48,424 nucleotides of DNA from Polyangia bacterium (GCA_030426845.1 JAUHXR010000026.1:1-48424), one strand, 5' to 3'. Positions 1-9,113 are shown, numbered from the stretch's first letter. Numbers and translations: made by a program. Notes: generated by a model from the letters alone, not told the origin.

Positions 1-487
1 CGATGGGCTTCGGCGCGAGCGCTCGCTTTGCTCGCGGCGGCGTCGTCGGCTCCATCCAAATCCTCCGGCTCCGTGGACTGCGTCCACTTCGCTCGGATGA
101 TTTGCATGTCGTGCGACTCCCTCTCGGCCTCCATCGTTCGCGGCGCTCACGATGGGCTTCGGCGCGAGCGCTCGCTTTGCTCGCGGCGGCGTCGTCGGCT
201 CCATCCAAATCCTCCGGCTCCGTGGACTGCGTCCACTTCGCTCGGATGATTTGCATGTCGTGCGACTCCCTCTCCGCCTCCATCGTTCGCTGCGCTCACG
301 ATGGGCTTCGGCGCGAGCGCTCGCTTTGCTCGCGGCGTCGTCGTCGGCTCCATCCAAATCCTCCGGCTCCGTGGACTGCGTCCACGTCGCTCGGATGATT
401 TGCATGTCGTGCGACTCCCTCTCGGCCTCCATCGTTCGCTGCGCTCACGATGGGCTCGCGCCCTTCGGCGCGAGCGCTCGCTTTGTG
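1..487. repeat. 149-bp tandem repeat, three full copies plus a partial fourth
   Basis: Near-identical copies start at about 2, 151 and 300, and a shortened, altered copy starts at 449, so the period is exactly 149 bp. Each copy junction carries an inverted repeat, CCATCGT with an 11-nt loop and ACGATGG (131-155 in the first junction). The motif TTCGCTGCGCTCAC, part of that loop, recurs at 286-299, 435-448 and once outside the array at 1457-1470. Open frames on both strands simply follow the period and look like no known protein, so I read the block as non-coding. The array is cut by the left edge of the window, so more copies may exist. Confidence 0.9.
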
Positions 488-561
488 AGGCGACTCGCCG
501 AGCATCCGGATCCAGCGAAGCGACTCCTGGCTCATCTCCGAGGAGACGACCCGCTCGCTCA

Positions 562-580
562 GGCATCGTCGAGGAGCGGC
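562..580 (+). repeat. 19-bp dispersed repeat, left copy
   Basis: GGCATCGTCGAGGAGCGGC is present here on the plus strand and in opposite orientation at 3260-3278. Similarity continues for several more bases on both sides with scattered mismatches. The two copies bracket the three-gene segment at 641-3185. Confidence 0.6.
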
Positions 581-598
581 TGGCCGCGACGAACGGCT

Positions 599-612
599 GT
601 CACGCCCGTGAT
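599..612. promoter_or_regulatory. GTCAC-N4-GTGAT inverted repeat, copy 1
   Basis: A short inverted repeat with a 4-nt spacer, followed by TT and a GC-rich stretch. A second copy with the same half-sites and the same following TT lies at 2230-2243, in the divergent LysR promoter region. This copy is downstream of the tautomerase-RidA gene. An operator role is inference. Confidence 0.3.
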
Positions 613-640
613 TTGCGGCGGTTTCAAACCGATTGGCGCT

Positions 641-1396
641 CTAGCCACCAAGGTAGGCGTCCGCTTCGATCTCCACGAGCATCCAGTCGGAGATGAGGCG
701 CCGTACCTCGACCATGCTGGTGGCGGGGCGTGCTTCCCCGAACATCTCGGCGTGGGCGCGCCCGATCGCGCCCCAGTCCCGCTGGATGTCCGTCACGAAG
801 ATGCGCGTGCGCACCACGTCTCGCGGGCTCGCGCCGAGGTTGCCGAGCGCGGTCTCGATGACCTCGAGGCAGCGCTTGGACTGGGCGTAGGCATCACCCA
901 CCCCGACCGGCTGCCCTGCGTCGTCGACCGACACGCTGCCGGTCACCCACACGAGCTCTCCGACTCGGACCGCGCGCGCGTAGCCGACGATCGACTCCCA
1001 CTTCGCGCCGCTCTGGGCGCGATGCCGTGGCGGGCCTGGCGCGAGATCGCCGCCGAACGCCACGCGACCCGCGGCCGAAGGCTCGAAGAGCACGTGGACG
1101 TTCTCGGCGGGGCGACGGAGCGCCGACGCTACCCCGTCGGCGAGTCGGCGCGCGACCGCGGCCCTTGCTGGGACCGGCGGCAGGTCGGCGCGCAGAACGC
1201 GCAAGAAGACGGGCCTCGCGGCGGTCGGCCCGCCGTTCTCGGCGTAGTCCTTCGCATCGAGCTCGCGGACTTGCGCCCAGCAGCGGCCCGGGGCCGCGCG
1301 GAGCGCCTCCCCCGCCGCGTCGGCCACGCGCTGCGCCGCGTCGGCGCGGACCTCCGGGTCGAGCGCCCCCACGATCGTCACGTCCACGATGGGCAT
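641..1396 (-). CDS. Tandem tautomerase-RidA fusion protein
   Basis: 251 aa. Residues 1-57 and 61-116 are two related beta-alpha-beta units of the 4-oxalocrotonate tautomerase type. The first begins Met-Pro, the N-terminal proline being the usual catalytic base of that superfamily, which is why this start is chosen over one 33 codons upstream that would read through repeat-like DNA. Residues about 131-251 form a RidA (YjgF/UK114) domain with the conserved Arg in VRTRIF (R198) and an acidic residue near the C-terminus (E242). RidA proteins hydrolyse reactive enamine/imine intermediates; tautomerases act on keto-enol substrates. The fusion suggests consecutive steps on one substrate, but that substrate is unknown. 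The gene lies 95 bp downstream of the DUF4336 gene on the same strand and may share its transcript. Confidence 0.85.
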   Translation of the reverse strand: MPIVDVTIVGALDPEVRADAAQRVADAAGEALRAAPGRCWAQVRELDAKDYAENGGPTAARPVFLRVLRADLPPVPARAAVARRLADGVASALRRPAENVHVLFEPSAAGRVAFGGDLAPGPPRHRAQSGAKWESIVGYARAVRVGELVWVTGSVSVDDAGQPVGVGDAYAQSKRCLEVIETALGNLGASPRDVVRTRIFVTDIQRDWGAIGRAHAEMFGEARPATSMVEVRRLISDWMLVEIEADAYLGG

Positions 1397-1491
1397 GGCG
1401 AAAGCGTGCGCGAACGCGGTGGCCGCGCTCAACTCTTCTCCACTCCCCTGGGTTGGTTCGCTGCGCTCACCGCGCCTGGGGCGCGGCGCGC

Positions 1492-2199
1492 TCACGCACC
1501 CCGAGGCGCCTCAAGGACGTAGCGCCACGCGTCCGCGAGGTGCTCCTGGGGGCGCTCGTCGATGACGCCGAAGTGGGCGGTGGTGATCCGAGCGATGGGT
1601 AGGCTGAGCATCGCCTCGAGCGAGCGCGCGGCCTCGACGTTGGGGGGGGTCGCGCGACGCGCGTCCCACGGGACGGTCACCCGGTCGTAGATGCGCGTCA
1701 GTCGAGCGGGGATCCGCACGGTCCAGTGGTCTTCGCGGCTCGGGCGCGCAAGCAGATCCGTCGCGATCAACGTCCGCGACGCGACGTGGAAGAACACCGT
1801 CTCATCCCAGAACGGGACGCCGTCCAGGTGAACGACGTCGAGCTCCGGCACGGCCGCGGCGAAGGTCGGCGCGCGCAGCTCCATGTCGAGCGTCAACGTG
1901 GGGTTCCTCGAGAGCGCGGACGGAGGACCTACCACCACGGCGTCCGGGTAGGCCGCCGCGAACGAAGGCGCCTCGACCTGGTGCCAGAGGTTCGGGACCA
2001 CGATCCACCGGACCGGTCCGAGGGCGTCGAGCGCGCGGCGCAGCGCGGTGTCAGGCGGAGGGGGGCTATGGACGAAGAGCGTCCCGTCCTCGAGGCGGAC
2101 GACCGTCGAGCGAACGCGTAGCCGCATCCCCGAGAAGCTGTGGAGCCGCTCCGAGTACCAGATCTGGCCGTCGACGATGGGCTGGAGAACGCTGGACAT
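1492..2199 (-). CDS. DUF4336 family protein (metallo-beta-lactamase-like)
   Basis: 235 aa. The order of motifs fits DUF4336: an opening segment with IWYSE, then MRLRVRSTVVRLEDG, LFVHSPPPP, a segment LGPVRWIVVPNLWHQ and a later WDETVFFH. The family is thought to have a metallo-beta-lactamase-like fold, with no settled reaction. The Met at 2199 starts the recognisable domain; residues encoded upstream in this frame are low-complexity and overlap the divergent LysR gene. CATAGT at 2207-2212 lies 7 nt before this start, which fits leaderless transcription. The divergent LysR regulator is the obvious candidate controller of this gene. Confidence 0.75.
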   Translation of the reverse strand: MSSVLQPIVDGQIWYSERLHSFSGMRLRVRSTVVRLEDGTLFVHSPPPPDTALRRALDALGPVRWIVVPNLWHQVEAPSFAAAYPDAVVVGPPSALSRNPTLTLDMELRAPTFAAAVPELDVVHLDGVPFWDETVFFHVASRTLIATDLLARPSREDHWTVRIPARLTRIYDRVTVPWDARRATPPNVEAARSLEAMLSLPIARITTAHFGVIDERPQEHLADAWRYVLEAPRGA

Positions 2200-2206
2200 G
2201 TCCGCG

Positions 2207-2212
2207 ACTATG
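2207..2212 (-). promoter_or_regulatory. -10-like hexamer for DUF4336 gene (leaderless type)
   Basis: CATAGT on the minus strand, 7 nt upstream of the ATG at 2199. No Shine-Dalgarno sequence precedes the ATG. Confidence 0.4.
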
Positions 2213-2229
2213 TCGCCTGCGCGGCACCG

Positions 2230-2243
2230 GTCACCCCTGTGAT
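2230..2243. promoter_or_regulatory. GTCAC-N4-GTGAT inverted repeat, copy 2
   Basis: It matches copy 1 at 599-612 in both half-sites and in the TT that follows. It sits in the 86-bp gap between the divergent DUF4336 and LysR genes, where a LysR-type regulator would be expected to bind. Confidence 0.4.
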
Positions 2244-2272
2244 TTCGCATCCGGTCGTTGCACGAACGCCGC

Positions 2273-2278
2273 CATACT
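2273..2278 (+). promoter_or_regulatory. -10-like hexamer for LysR gene (leaderless type)
   Basis: CATACT, 7 nt before the ATG at 2286, with no Shine-Dalgarno sequence between. Confidence 0.4.
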
Positions 2279-2285
2279 GCGCTCG

Positions 2286-3185
2286 ATGCAGGGGCTGCGG
2301 CGGTGGGACGATCTGGCGCTGGTACTGGCGCTCCTCCGCGCCGGGAGCCTCGCCGGCGCCGCGCGCGAGCTCGGGTGCGACGCGTCCACGATCTCCCGAC
2401 GCCTGCGAGCCCTCGAGGAGGCGCTCGGAGGTCCGGTGTTCCACCGCACGCCGGATGGCCTGGTTGCCGCACCGCTCGCCGAACGACTCCGCCCCTACGC
2501 GGAGCGTGCCGAGGCGTCGATCCTCGCCGCTCAGGCCGAGGCGGCGAGCACCGACACGAGCCCCGCGGGGACGGTCCGCGTCGCGATGTCCAGCGAGCTC
2601 GCCGCCTATGTCGTCGCGCCGAGCGTCAGCGAGCTCCAGCGCCGCCACCCCAGGCTTCGCCTGGAGATCCTGGTGAGCAACGAGCTCGCTGACCTCACAC
2701 GCCGAGAAGCGGACGTCGCCCTGCGATCCGTGCGCCCTACGCGGGGGGACCTGGTCGCGCAGCGGCTCGGGGGGATCGGCCGGCTGGCCGCAGTCGCGCG
2801 CCGCGACTACATCGAGGGGCTCGCGCCTGGGGAGCGCGTGCGGTGGCTCGCGTTCGTCCCGGAGCTGGGCCACCTCCCCGACGCCCGCCTCTTCGACCGC
2901 CTCGTCGGCCAACCCCCGGACGTGGCGAGCAACGACATGGTGGCCCTGGTCGAGTGCCTGCGAGCGGGGGCCGGCGCGATGCTGCTGCCCGCGTCCACGC
3001 TCGCCCACCCCGAGCTCGCCGAGGTACCGGGGTACGAGGCGACCGAGATCGACTCCCCCGTGTGGCTGGTGTGCCATCGCGCCTTACGCGATGTACCCCG
3101 GGTTCGCGTGGTCTGGGAATGGATGCAGGAGCTGCTCCGAGGCGCGCTCGGCGCGGAGACGCCCGCCGTCGCGGGGCCGGACTGA
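2286..3185 (+). CDS. LysR-family transcriptional regulator
   Basis: 299 aa, the usual family length. An N-terminal winged helix-turn-helix at about residues 5-60 has the recognition segment around residues 21-42 (SLAGAARELG, then STISRRLRALEEAL), typical of LysR proteins. It is followed by a linker helix and a periplasmic-binding-like effector domain from about residue 90. It is divergent from the DUF4336/tautomerase-RidA pair, a classic arrangement for a LysR regulator and its target genes. The inducer cannot be told from sequence. Confidence 0.9.
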   Translation: MQGLRRWDDLALVLALLRAGSLAGAARELGCDASTISRRLRALEEALGGPVFHRTPDGLVAAPLAERLRPYAERAEASILAAQAEAASTDTSPAGTVRVAMSSELAAYVVAPSVSELQRRHPRLRLEILVSNELADLTRREADVALRSVRPTRGDLVAQRLGGIGRLAAVARRDYIEGLAPGERVRWLAFVPELGHLPDARLFDRLVGQPPDVASNDMVALVECLRAGAGAMLLPASTLAHPELAEVPGYEATEIDSPVWLVCHRALRDVPRVRVVWEWMQELLRGALGAETPAVAGPD

Positions 3186-3259
3186 AGCGCGGAGTTGGGA
3201 GCTTGATTCACCACCGTCGCGGGGCGCCTCCCGGGCGGCAAGCGTCCGCCTCGCCGCCG

Positions 3260-3278
3260 GCCGCTCCTCGACGATGCC
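3260..3278 (-). repeat. 19-bp dispersed repeat, right (inverted) copy
   Basis: This is the exact reverse complement of the element at 562-580. It lies in the gap between the LysR gene and the radical SAM gene, where no protein can be supported. Confidence 0.6.
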
Positions 3279-3452
3279 CGAGCATCGCCTCGTCACGTCC
3301 GACTCCGATCCGAACGCATGGCGCTCCGGGATCCCCATCGCGCGGTAGCGAATCAAGCGGGCCGAGGGCACCAGGGGACCCGCGCCCTCCCGCGTCGTGA
3401 TCCGGGCCGAGCGCGGGCCTCGAGGCGCTGTCCGGCGTAAGTTCCCCCACCC

Positions 3453-5369
<1,917 letters not shown>

Positions 5370-5501
5370 TCACTCGGAACAGCGATTCATGGCAAATCCC
5401 ACCGGCCTTCGCCGCGCGACTCGGCGTCAGCCCTCCTCGAGATGCCCTTGTAGATGACCGACCGCGATTCGAGGACATTGGGACGCGCGGGCTCTCGGGG
5501 G

Positions 5502-5507
5502 TATGGT
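5502..5507 (+). promoter_or_regulatory. -10-like hexamer for frameshifted lipoprotein gene
   Basis: TATGGT, 6 nt upstream of the GTG at 5514. A retained promoter at this spacing supports the GTG as the real start. Confidence 0.4.
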
Positions 5508-5513
5508 TGCGGG

Positions 5514-5844
5514 GTGAACCGCCAGCGCATCGCCAGGCTCGTTGCCGTTCTGGGCAGCGCGCTCGTGGGCTTCGCGCTCGTCGGCTTCGCGCTCGTCGGC
5601 TGCGCGCCGACGCCTGAGTGCTGAGTGCGTCGCGCCTACCCTCGACGGGCGGGACGAGACGCGGTGCCCGGACGACCTGGTGCCGGTGTGCGAGGTGGAG
5701 GGCACGTCGTGCGTTCGCCAAGGGAGCGAAGTCACGTGTGAGATCTCCGCCGGGCCCCCGTCGTGCAACGGGGACGCCGAGGTCGACTGTCTGCCGTTGG
5801 TCGTGCCCGGTGGACGACTCCGCGCGAACCCGATCTGCTTGTAG
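5514..5844 (+). pseudogene. Small Cys-rich lipoprotein gene broken by a 7-bp duplication
   Basis: From GTG at 5514 the frame encodes a lipoprotein signal with lipobox ALVGC (Cys30) and then stops at 5622 after 36 codons. Directly at the break lies a perfect 7-bp tandem duplication, CTGAGTG at 5614-5620 and 5621-5627. Removing one copy joins the signal peptide in frame to a Cys-rich domain with CVAPTLDG, RCPDD, CEVEG and DCLPL that ends at the TAG at 5842-5844. The signal region itself holds a 15-bp tandem repeat encoding GFALV twice. So the gene is either truncated, phase-variable by slippage, or carries a sequencing error. Function unknown. Confidence 0.75.
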
Positions 5845-5924
5845 CCCCGTGTCGGGGGGCAGGTTGGCGCGCCTCCCGGCCCTTCGTGGCCCGGCCTTGG
5901 GAGGTGTCGAGCGCCGCCGATCGG

Positions 5925-6230
5925 TCAGGCGGCGTGGCCCCACTCGGTCGGGCTGAAGCGCTCGGCCTCGTGGAGCAGGATCTCGCTCGCCTGGCGGAGG
6001 CCGAGGCGGACGAGGGCGCCGCGCACGGTGGTCACGCGGTGGACGCCGCGGCGACCCGCCGAGTTGGACGCGCTCACGAGGCGGCGGCCGAGCGAGGGGT
6101 CCCGGGTCGCCATGCGCTCGACGATGTCGAAGGCCTGGTCCGGGGCGCGGGAGGCCTCGAGGAGGCCGTCGAGGAGGTCCTGGGAGGTCGCGCTGTGGCG
6201 GCCGGTCACGCGTCGGGAAAGCGAAGTCAT
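5925..6230 (-). CDS. Short HDOD-like protein
   Basis: 101 aa. The segment RMATRDPSLGRRLVSASNSA, followed by RVTTVRGALVRLGL, resembles the first part of an HDOD domain (the DP.L...L..aNSA and A...LG motifs). HDOD domains are usually about 200 aa and occur in myxobacterial signalling proteins, so this is about half a domain with no partner domain. It may be a minimal or decayed copy. It is divergent from the lipoprotein gene at 6282, with 51 bp between start codons. Confidence 0.55.
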   Translation of the reverse strand: MTSLSRRVTGRHSATSQDLLDGLLEASRAPDQAFDIVERMATRDPSLGRRLVSASNSAGRRGVHRVTTVRGALVRLGLRQASEILLHEAERFSPTEWGHAA

Positions 6231-6269
6231 GCCCTTGATTCGGGCGACCGACGCGGCGGCTTGAGCGGC

Positions 6270-6275
6270 TATCAT
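6270..6275 (+). promoter_or_regulatory. -10-like hexamer for lipoprotein gene at 6282
   Basis: TATCAT, 6 nt upstream of the GTG start, with no ribosome binding site between. Confidence 0.45.
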
Positions 6276-6281
6276 GAACCG

Positions 6282-6671
6282 GTGATCCACCGCGCGCTGA
6301 GCCCCTTCCTGACGCTTTGCGTCCTCGGCCTCGCCGCCTGCGACGGCGGCGGCGACTGCACCGAGGCGCAGGTCCGTATCCTCGACCCGATGCCCATGCA
6401 GCGGATCACGGCGGCCGACGACGCCGACCCGTCCGACGCCACGATCCAGTACTCGTTCGTGCTCGAGGGGACCTGCCTCGCCGAGGACGAGCTGGTGGAG
6501 CTGTACCTGCTGTCGCCCGCGGAGTCGCTCTACGGTGGCGGGGCGGTGGACGCGATGGGGATTTACCGCAGCCCGCCCCTGCCGTTGATCCCCGGGGAGA
6601 GCCGATTCGTGGCGCGCTCGAGCGTCTCGGGAGCCGAGAGCGAGGAGCTGGTGATCTCGGTCGCCTTCTGA
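6282..6671 (+). CDS. Predicted lipoprotein, function unknown
   Basis: 129 aa from a GTG start. A hydrophobic signal ends in lipobox LGLAAC (Cys20), then a Gly/Asp linker and a compact beta-rich domain of about 100 residues. The GTG is favoured because the nearby ATG at 6274 is out of frame and stops after three codons, and because TATCAT lies 6 nt before the GTG. The PhnD-like gene follows 8 bp downstream, so the two are likely co-transcribed. I do not recognise the domain. Confidence 0.7.
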   Translation: MIHRALSPFLTLCVLGLAACDGGGDCTEAQVRILDPMPMQRITAADDADPSDATIQYSFVLEGTCLAEDELVELYLLSPAESLYGGGAVDAMGIYRSPPLPLIPGESRFVARSSVSGAESEELVISVAF

Positions 6672-6679
6672 CGAGGACC

Positions 6680-7495
6680 ATGGAACGCCCCCTCCAGTTC
6701 GGCCTGGTGCCGGTCCACGAGGACCCCGAGACCCACGCGGCGATCGACGTCGTGGTCCAGACCCTCGGCGAGACCCTCGGCCGCGACTGCGCCCCGGCGC
6801 GCTGCGCCTCGCCGCGCGAGCTGGCGGAGCGCTTCGAGGCCGGCGAGATCGACGTGGCCTGGTCCAGCCCGACGCTCGCGCTGACGGAGCTCCCGTCGGG
6901 GACGCCGCTCGCCGCGTCGGTCCGGCAGGGCGTGGCCTACTACCACGGCGTCCTGTTCGTGCGGCGCGACGCACCTCTCGCCGGGCCGACCGCGATGGCC
7001 GGTCGCTCGGTCGGCTGGGTGGCTCCGACCTCTGCGTCCGGGTACCTCTTCGCGCGGGTGGCGCTCGCGTCGCTCGGGGTCGACGTGCGCGGCTTCTTCG
7101 GCGAGGAGCGGTTCCTCGGCTCGCACGGCGCGGTGGTCGACGCGGTGGTCGCGGGCGAGACGGAGGTCGGCGCGACCTTCGCGGTCTTCGCGGACGGCGA
7201 CGCGTCGGGCGCGATGCTGACCTCGGGCTTCACCCAGGCCGGTCAGTCGGACGCGGTGCGGATCCTGTTCTGTACGCCGCCGATCCCGTCCGACCTGATC
7301 GTCGCGCGGCGTGAGGTCGACCTCGCGATGGGGCCCTCGCTGCGCGACGCCGTGCTCGCGCTCCCCACCCGCGCGCCCGAGGCGGTGACCCGGGTGACCG
7401 GCGCGGAGTGCTTCGAGGCGTGCCGGCCGCGCTTCCTCGACCCGCTCAAGGTGCAGCTCGCCGACGCGCGGACGCTCGGGCTGATCGACGGCTGA
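6680..7495 (+). CDS. PhnD-like substrate-binding protein without signal peptide
   Basis: 271 aa. The fold signature matches the PhnD family of phosphate/phosphonate-type binding proteins: IDVAWSSPTLALTELP, YYHGVLFVRRDA, SVGWVAPTSASGYLFARVAL and a later VGATFAVF. Such proteins normally bear an export signal and feed an ABC transporter. Here the protein starts MERPLQFGLVPV with no signal peptide, and no transporter genes are adjacent. It may be a cytoplasmic ligand-binding protein, or may be anchored through a partner such as the lipoprotein encoded 8 bp upstream. GAGG lies just before the ATG. The convergent membrane-protein gene begins 2 bp beyond the stop. Confidence 0.75.
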   Translation: MERPLQFGLVPVHEDPETHAAIDVVVQTLGETLGRDCAPARCASPRELAERFEAGEIDVAWSSPTLALTELPSGTPLAASVRQGVAYYHGVLFVRRDAPLAGPTAMAGRSVGWVAPTSASGYLFARVALASLGVDVRGFFGEERFLGSHGAVVDAVVAGETEVGATFAVFADGDASGAMLTSGFTQAGQSDAVRILFCTPPIPSDLIVARREVDLAMGPSLRDAVLALPTRAPEAVTRVTGAECFEACRPRFLDPLKVQLADARTLGLIDG

Positions 7496-7497
7496 GC

Positions 7498-8310
7498 TCA
7501 GGCCCGCAGCCACGCGAGCGCGCCGAGCACGCAGGCGATCGCGACCACCCCGACCGTAGCCTTCGCGCGGTCCTCGGGCGGGACCCGGCGCGCGCGCGGG
7601 TGCGCGAGGACCACCGCCGCGCCGAGGAAGGGCAGGGCGGGGACGCCGCGGCCGGTCGCGAGCACGACCGCGAGGGTGACCGCGAGGCTCACCGCGAGCG
7701 CGGCGGCGGTCCGCGGCAGGGACAGGCCGTGGCGGCGTGAGGCCACGCAGTAGAGCGCGGCGAAGGCGACGTCTCCGACGCCGAGGAGCGGCTCGATCCG
7801 GTCGGTGCCGAGGAGCGGGAAGGGCAGGAGCAGGACGTTCACCGCGGCCTCGATCTCGACGAGCTGCGCGGTCGGGCCCGCAGGATGTAGAACGCTGAAC
7901 GCGTCGACGAGGGCGGAGACGATCGCGACCACCAGGAGGTAGCCGGGCCTCTCGATCAGGCCGCCGACCACCGCGCCGACCAGGGTGCCGAGGCCGAGCA
8001 GGCCGGCGGTGACGAGCGCGGCGGCCGCGATCGGCGCGAGCGCGTCGCCGAGGACCGCGACGAGCGCGAGGAGCCCGACCGGGACGGGGAGGGCGGCGAG
8101 CCAGCGCGGCCCGAGCGCGGGGGTGAGCGCGCTGACGCCCACCACCTGCGCGCCGACCGCGCCGAACGCGAGGAGCGCGCCGACGATCCGCGCGGCCTCG
8201 GGCACCGGCACATGGGGCGCGATCAGCGCGGACAGCACGAGCGTCGCCGCGGCGGTCGCGATCGCCGCGAGCCAGCGACCGATCGCCACCCGAAGCGGCG
8301 GGGTCGGCAC
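7498..8310 (-). CDS. Presenilin/SPP-like intramembrane aspartyl protease candidate
   Basis: 270 aa, about eight or nine membrane spans. Three motifs occur in the order and rough spacing of presenilin/signal peptide peptidase proteases: a first intramembrane Asp in VDAFSVL (D136, compare the YD motif of archaeal homologues), GVGD at 177-180 (the GxGD motif, D180) and PALPFL from 224 (the PAL motif). In the family the two Asp residues are catalytic and PAL shapes the active site. The Tyr before the first Asp is Val here. A prepilin peptidase is less likely, because its first Asp and cytoplasmic Cys motifs are absent. The gene starts with GTG and lies 80 bp downstream of the Crp/Fnr gene on the same strand. 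Function is inferred from motifs only. Confidence 0.65.
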   Translation of the reverse strand: MPTPPLRVAIGRWLAAIATAAATLVLSALIAPHVPVPEAARIVGALLAFGAVGAQVVGVSALTPALGPRWLAALPVPVGLLALVAVLGDALAPIAAAALVTAGLLGLGTLVGAVVGGLIERPGYLLVVAIVSALVDAFSVLHPAGPTAQLVEIEAAVNVLLLPFPLLGTDRIEPLLGVGDVAFAALYCVASRRHGLSLPRTAAALAVSLAVTLAVVLATGRGVPALPFLGAAVVLAHPRARRVPPEDRAKATVGVVAIACVLGALAWLRA

Positions 8311-8390
8311 ATCGCCGGGTCGAGCGGCCGGCGTCTCGACCGGTGGCGCGCTCCGCGGATCACCCCCCGGGGACCCGGCGGGCGGCGCGG

Positions 8391-9113
8391 TCAGCTCCCG
8401 CCCCCGCCCTTCTTGCGGCCGAACGCGATCGCCTCGAGGCGCTGGACGTCCACCACCTCGATGAGGTCGGGCGTCACCTTGAGCGCGCCCTCGCGCTCGA
8501 GCAGGGCGAGGCCGCGCGAGATCTCCTCGCGCACCGTGCCGAGGCGGCCGGCGACCGTCTCGGTGGTCAGGTCGCGGACGAGGTTGCGCGCGTCCTCGCC
8601 CCGCGACTCGCGGGCCGCGACCAGCGTGCAGAGGAACGACGCGAGCCGCGACGGGACGGTTCGGAGCGACAAGTCGCTGACGAGCTTGAGCGTCTTGGCC
8701 TCGCGCTTGGCGAGCAGGTTGAGGAGCGAGCGGTAGATCTGGGGGCGCCGCTCGCCGAGCGTCGCGAGCAGCTCATTGCTCATCAAGACTGCGCTCGCGG
8801 CGCGCATCGCGATCGCGGTCGCGGGGTAGTTGCCGCCGTCGAACCGGATGCCCTCGACGATGGGTCGGCCGGGGCGGGCGAGGTAGATGATCTGCTCGCG
8901 TCCGTCGCGCCCGCTCTTGGTCAGCTTGACCTCGCCGGTGCGGACCACGAAGAAGCCCTCGGCGGTCTGTCCTTCGCTGAACAGCGGGGCGCCCTTGGCG
9001 GCCTTTCGGATCTCGGAGCCCTCGGCCAGCGCGTGGAGATCTTGCGCCGGAAGGTCTCTGATCACGGGCACATCACGTAGCAGCTCGTCGGCCGTTCGCG
9101 GGGCGATCGCCAT
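8391..9113 (-). CDS. Crp/Fnr family transcriptional regulator
   Basis: 240 aa from the ATG at 9113. A cyclic-nucleotide-binding-type beta-barrel occupies about residues 15-115 (GAPLFSEGQTAEGFFVVRTG), a long dimerisation helix follows, and a winged helix with recognition segment TTETVAGRLGTVREEISR is at about 183-202. The Cys cluster that binds iron-sulfur in FNR is absent, and the Arg-Ser pair that binds cAMP in CRP is not obvious, so the ligand is unknown. An upstream in-frame ATG at 9125 is possible, but TATGCT lies 7 nt before 9113, supporting the shorter form. It is divergent from the FHA/AAA+ regulator. Confidence 0.88.
   Translation of the reverse strand: MAIAPRTADELLRDVPVIRDLPAQDLHALAEGSEIRKAAKGAPLFSEGQTAEGFFVVRTGEVKLTKSGRDGREQIIYLARPGRPIVEGIRFDGGNYPATAIAMRAASAVLMSNELLATLGERRPQIYRSLLNLLAKREAKTLKLVSDLSLRTVPSRLASFLCTLVAARESRGEDARNLVRDLTTETVAGRLGTVREEISRGLALLEREGALKVTPDLIEVVDVQRLEAIAFGRKKGGGGS

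Larger units (their letters stand above)
488..640. other. Non-coding spacer between repeat array and first gene
   Basis: No credible gene is visible. It holds one arm of a dispersed inverted repeat (562-580) and a GTCAC-N4-GTGAT element (599-612), described separately. It lies downstream of the minus-strand tautomerase-RidA gene. Confidence 0.6.

Noticed and set aside
152-1522. Plus-strand frame across the 149-bp repeats and the tautomerase-RidA gene
   Set aside because: The repeated peptide merely follows the DNA period, and the rest is antisense to a recognised protein.
3186-3452. Small genes in the gap before the radical SAM gene
   Set aside because: Short frames on both strands lack start signals and protein-like composition. 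One of them only reflects the dispersed 19-bp repeat.
7498-8310. Type IV prepilin peptidase for the GxGD membrane protein
   Set aside because: The N-terminal Cys motifs and the first-Asp context of prepilin peptidases are missing, while the presenilin-like order of Asp, GxGD and PAL is present.
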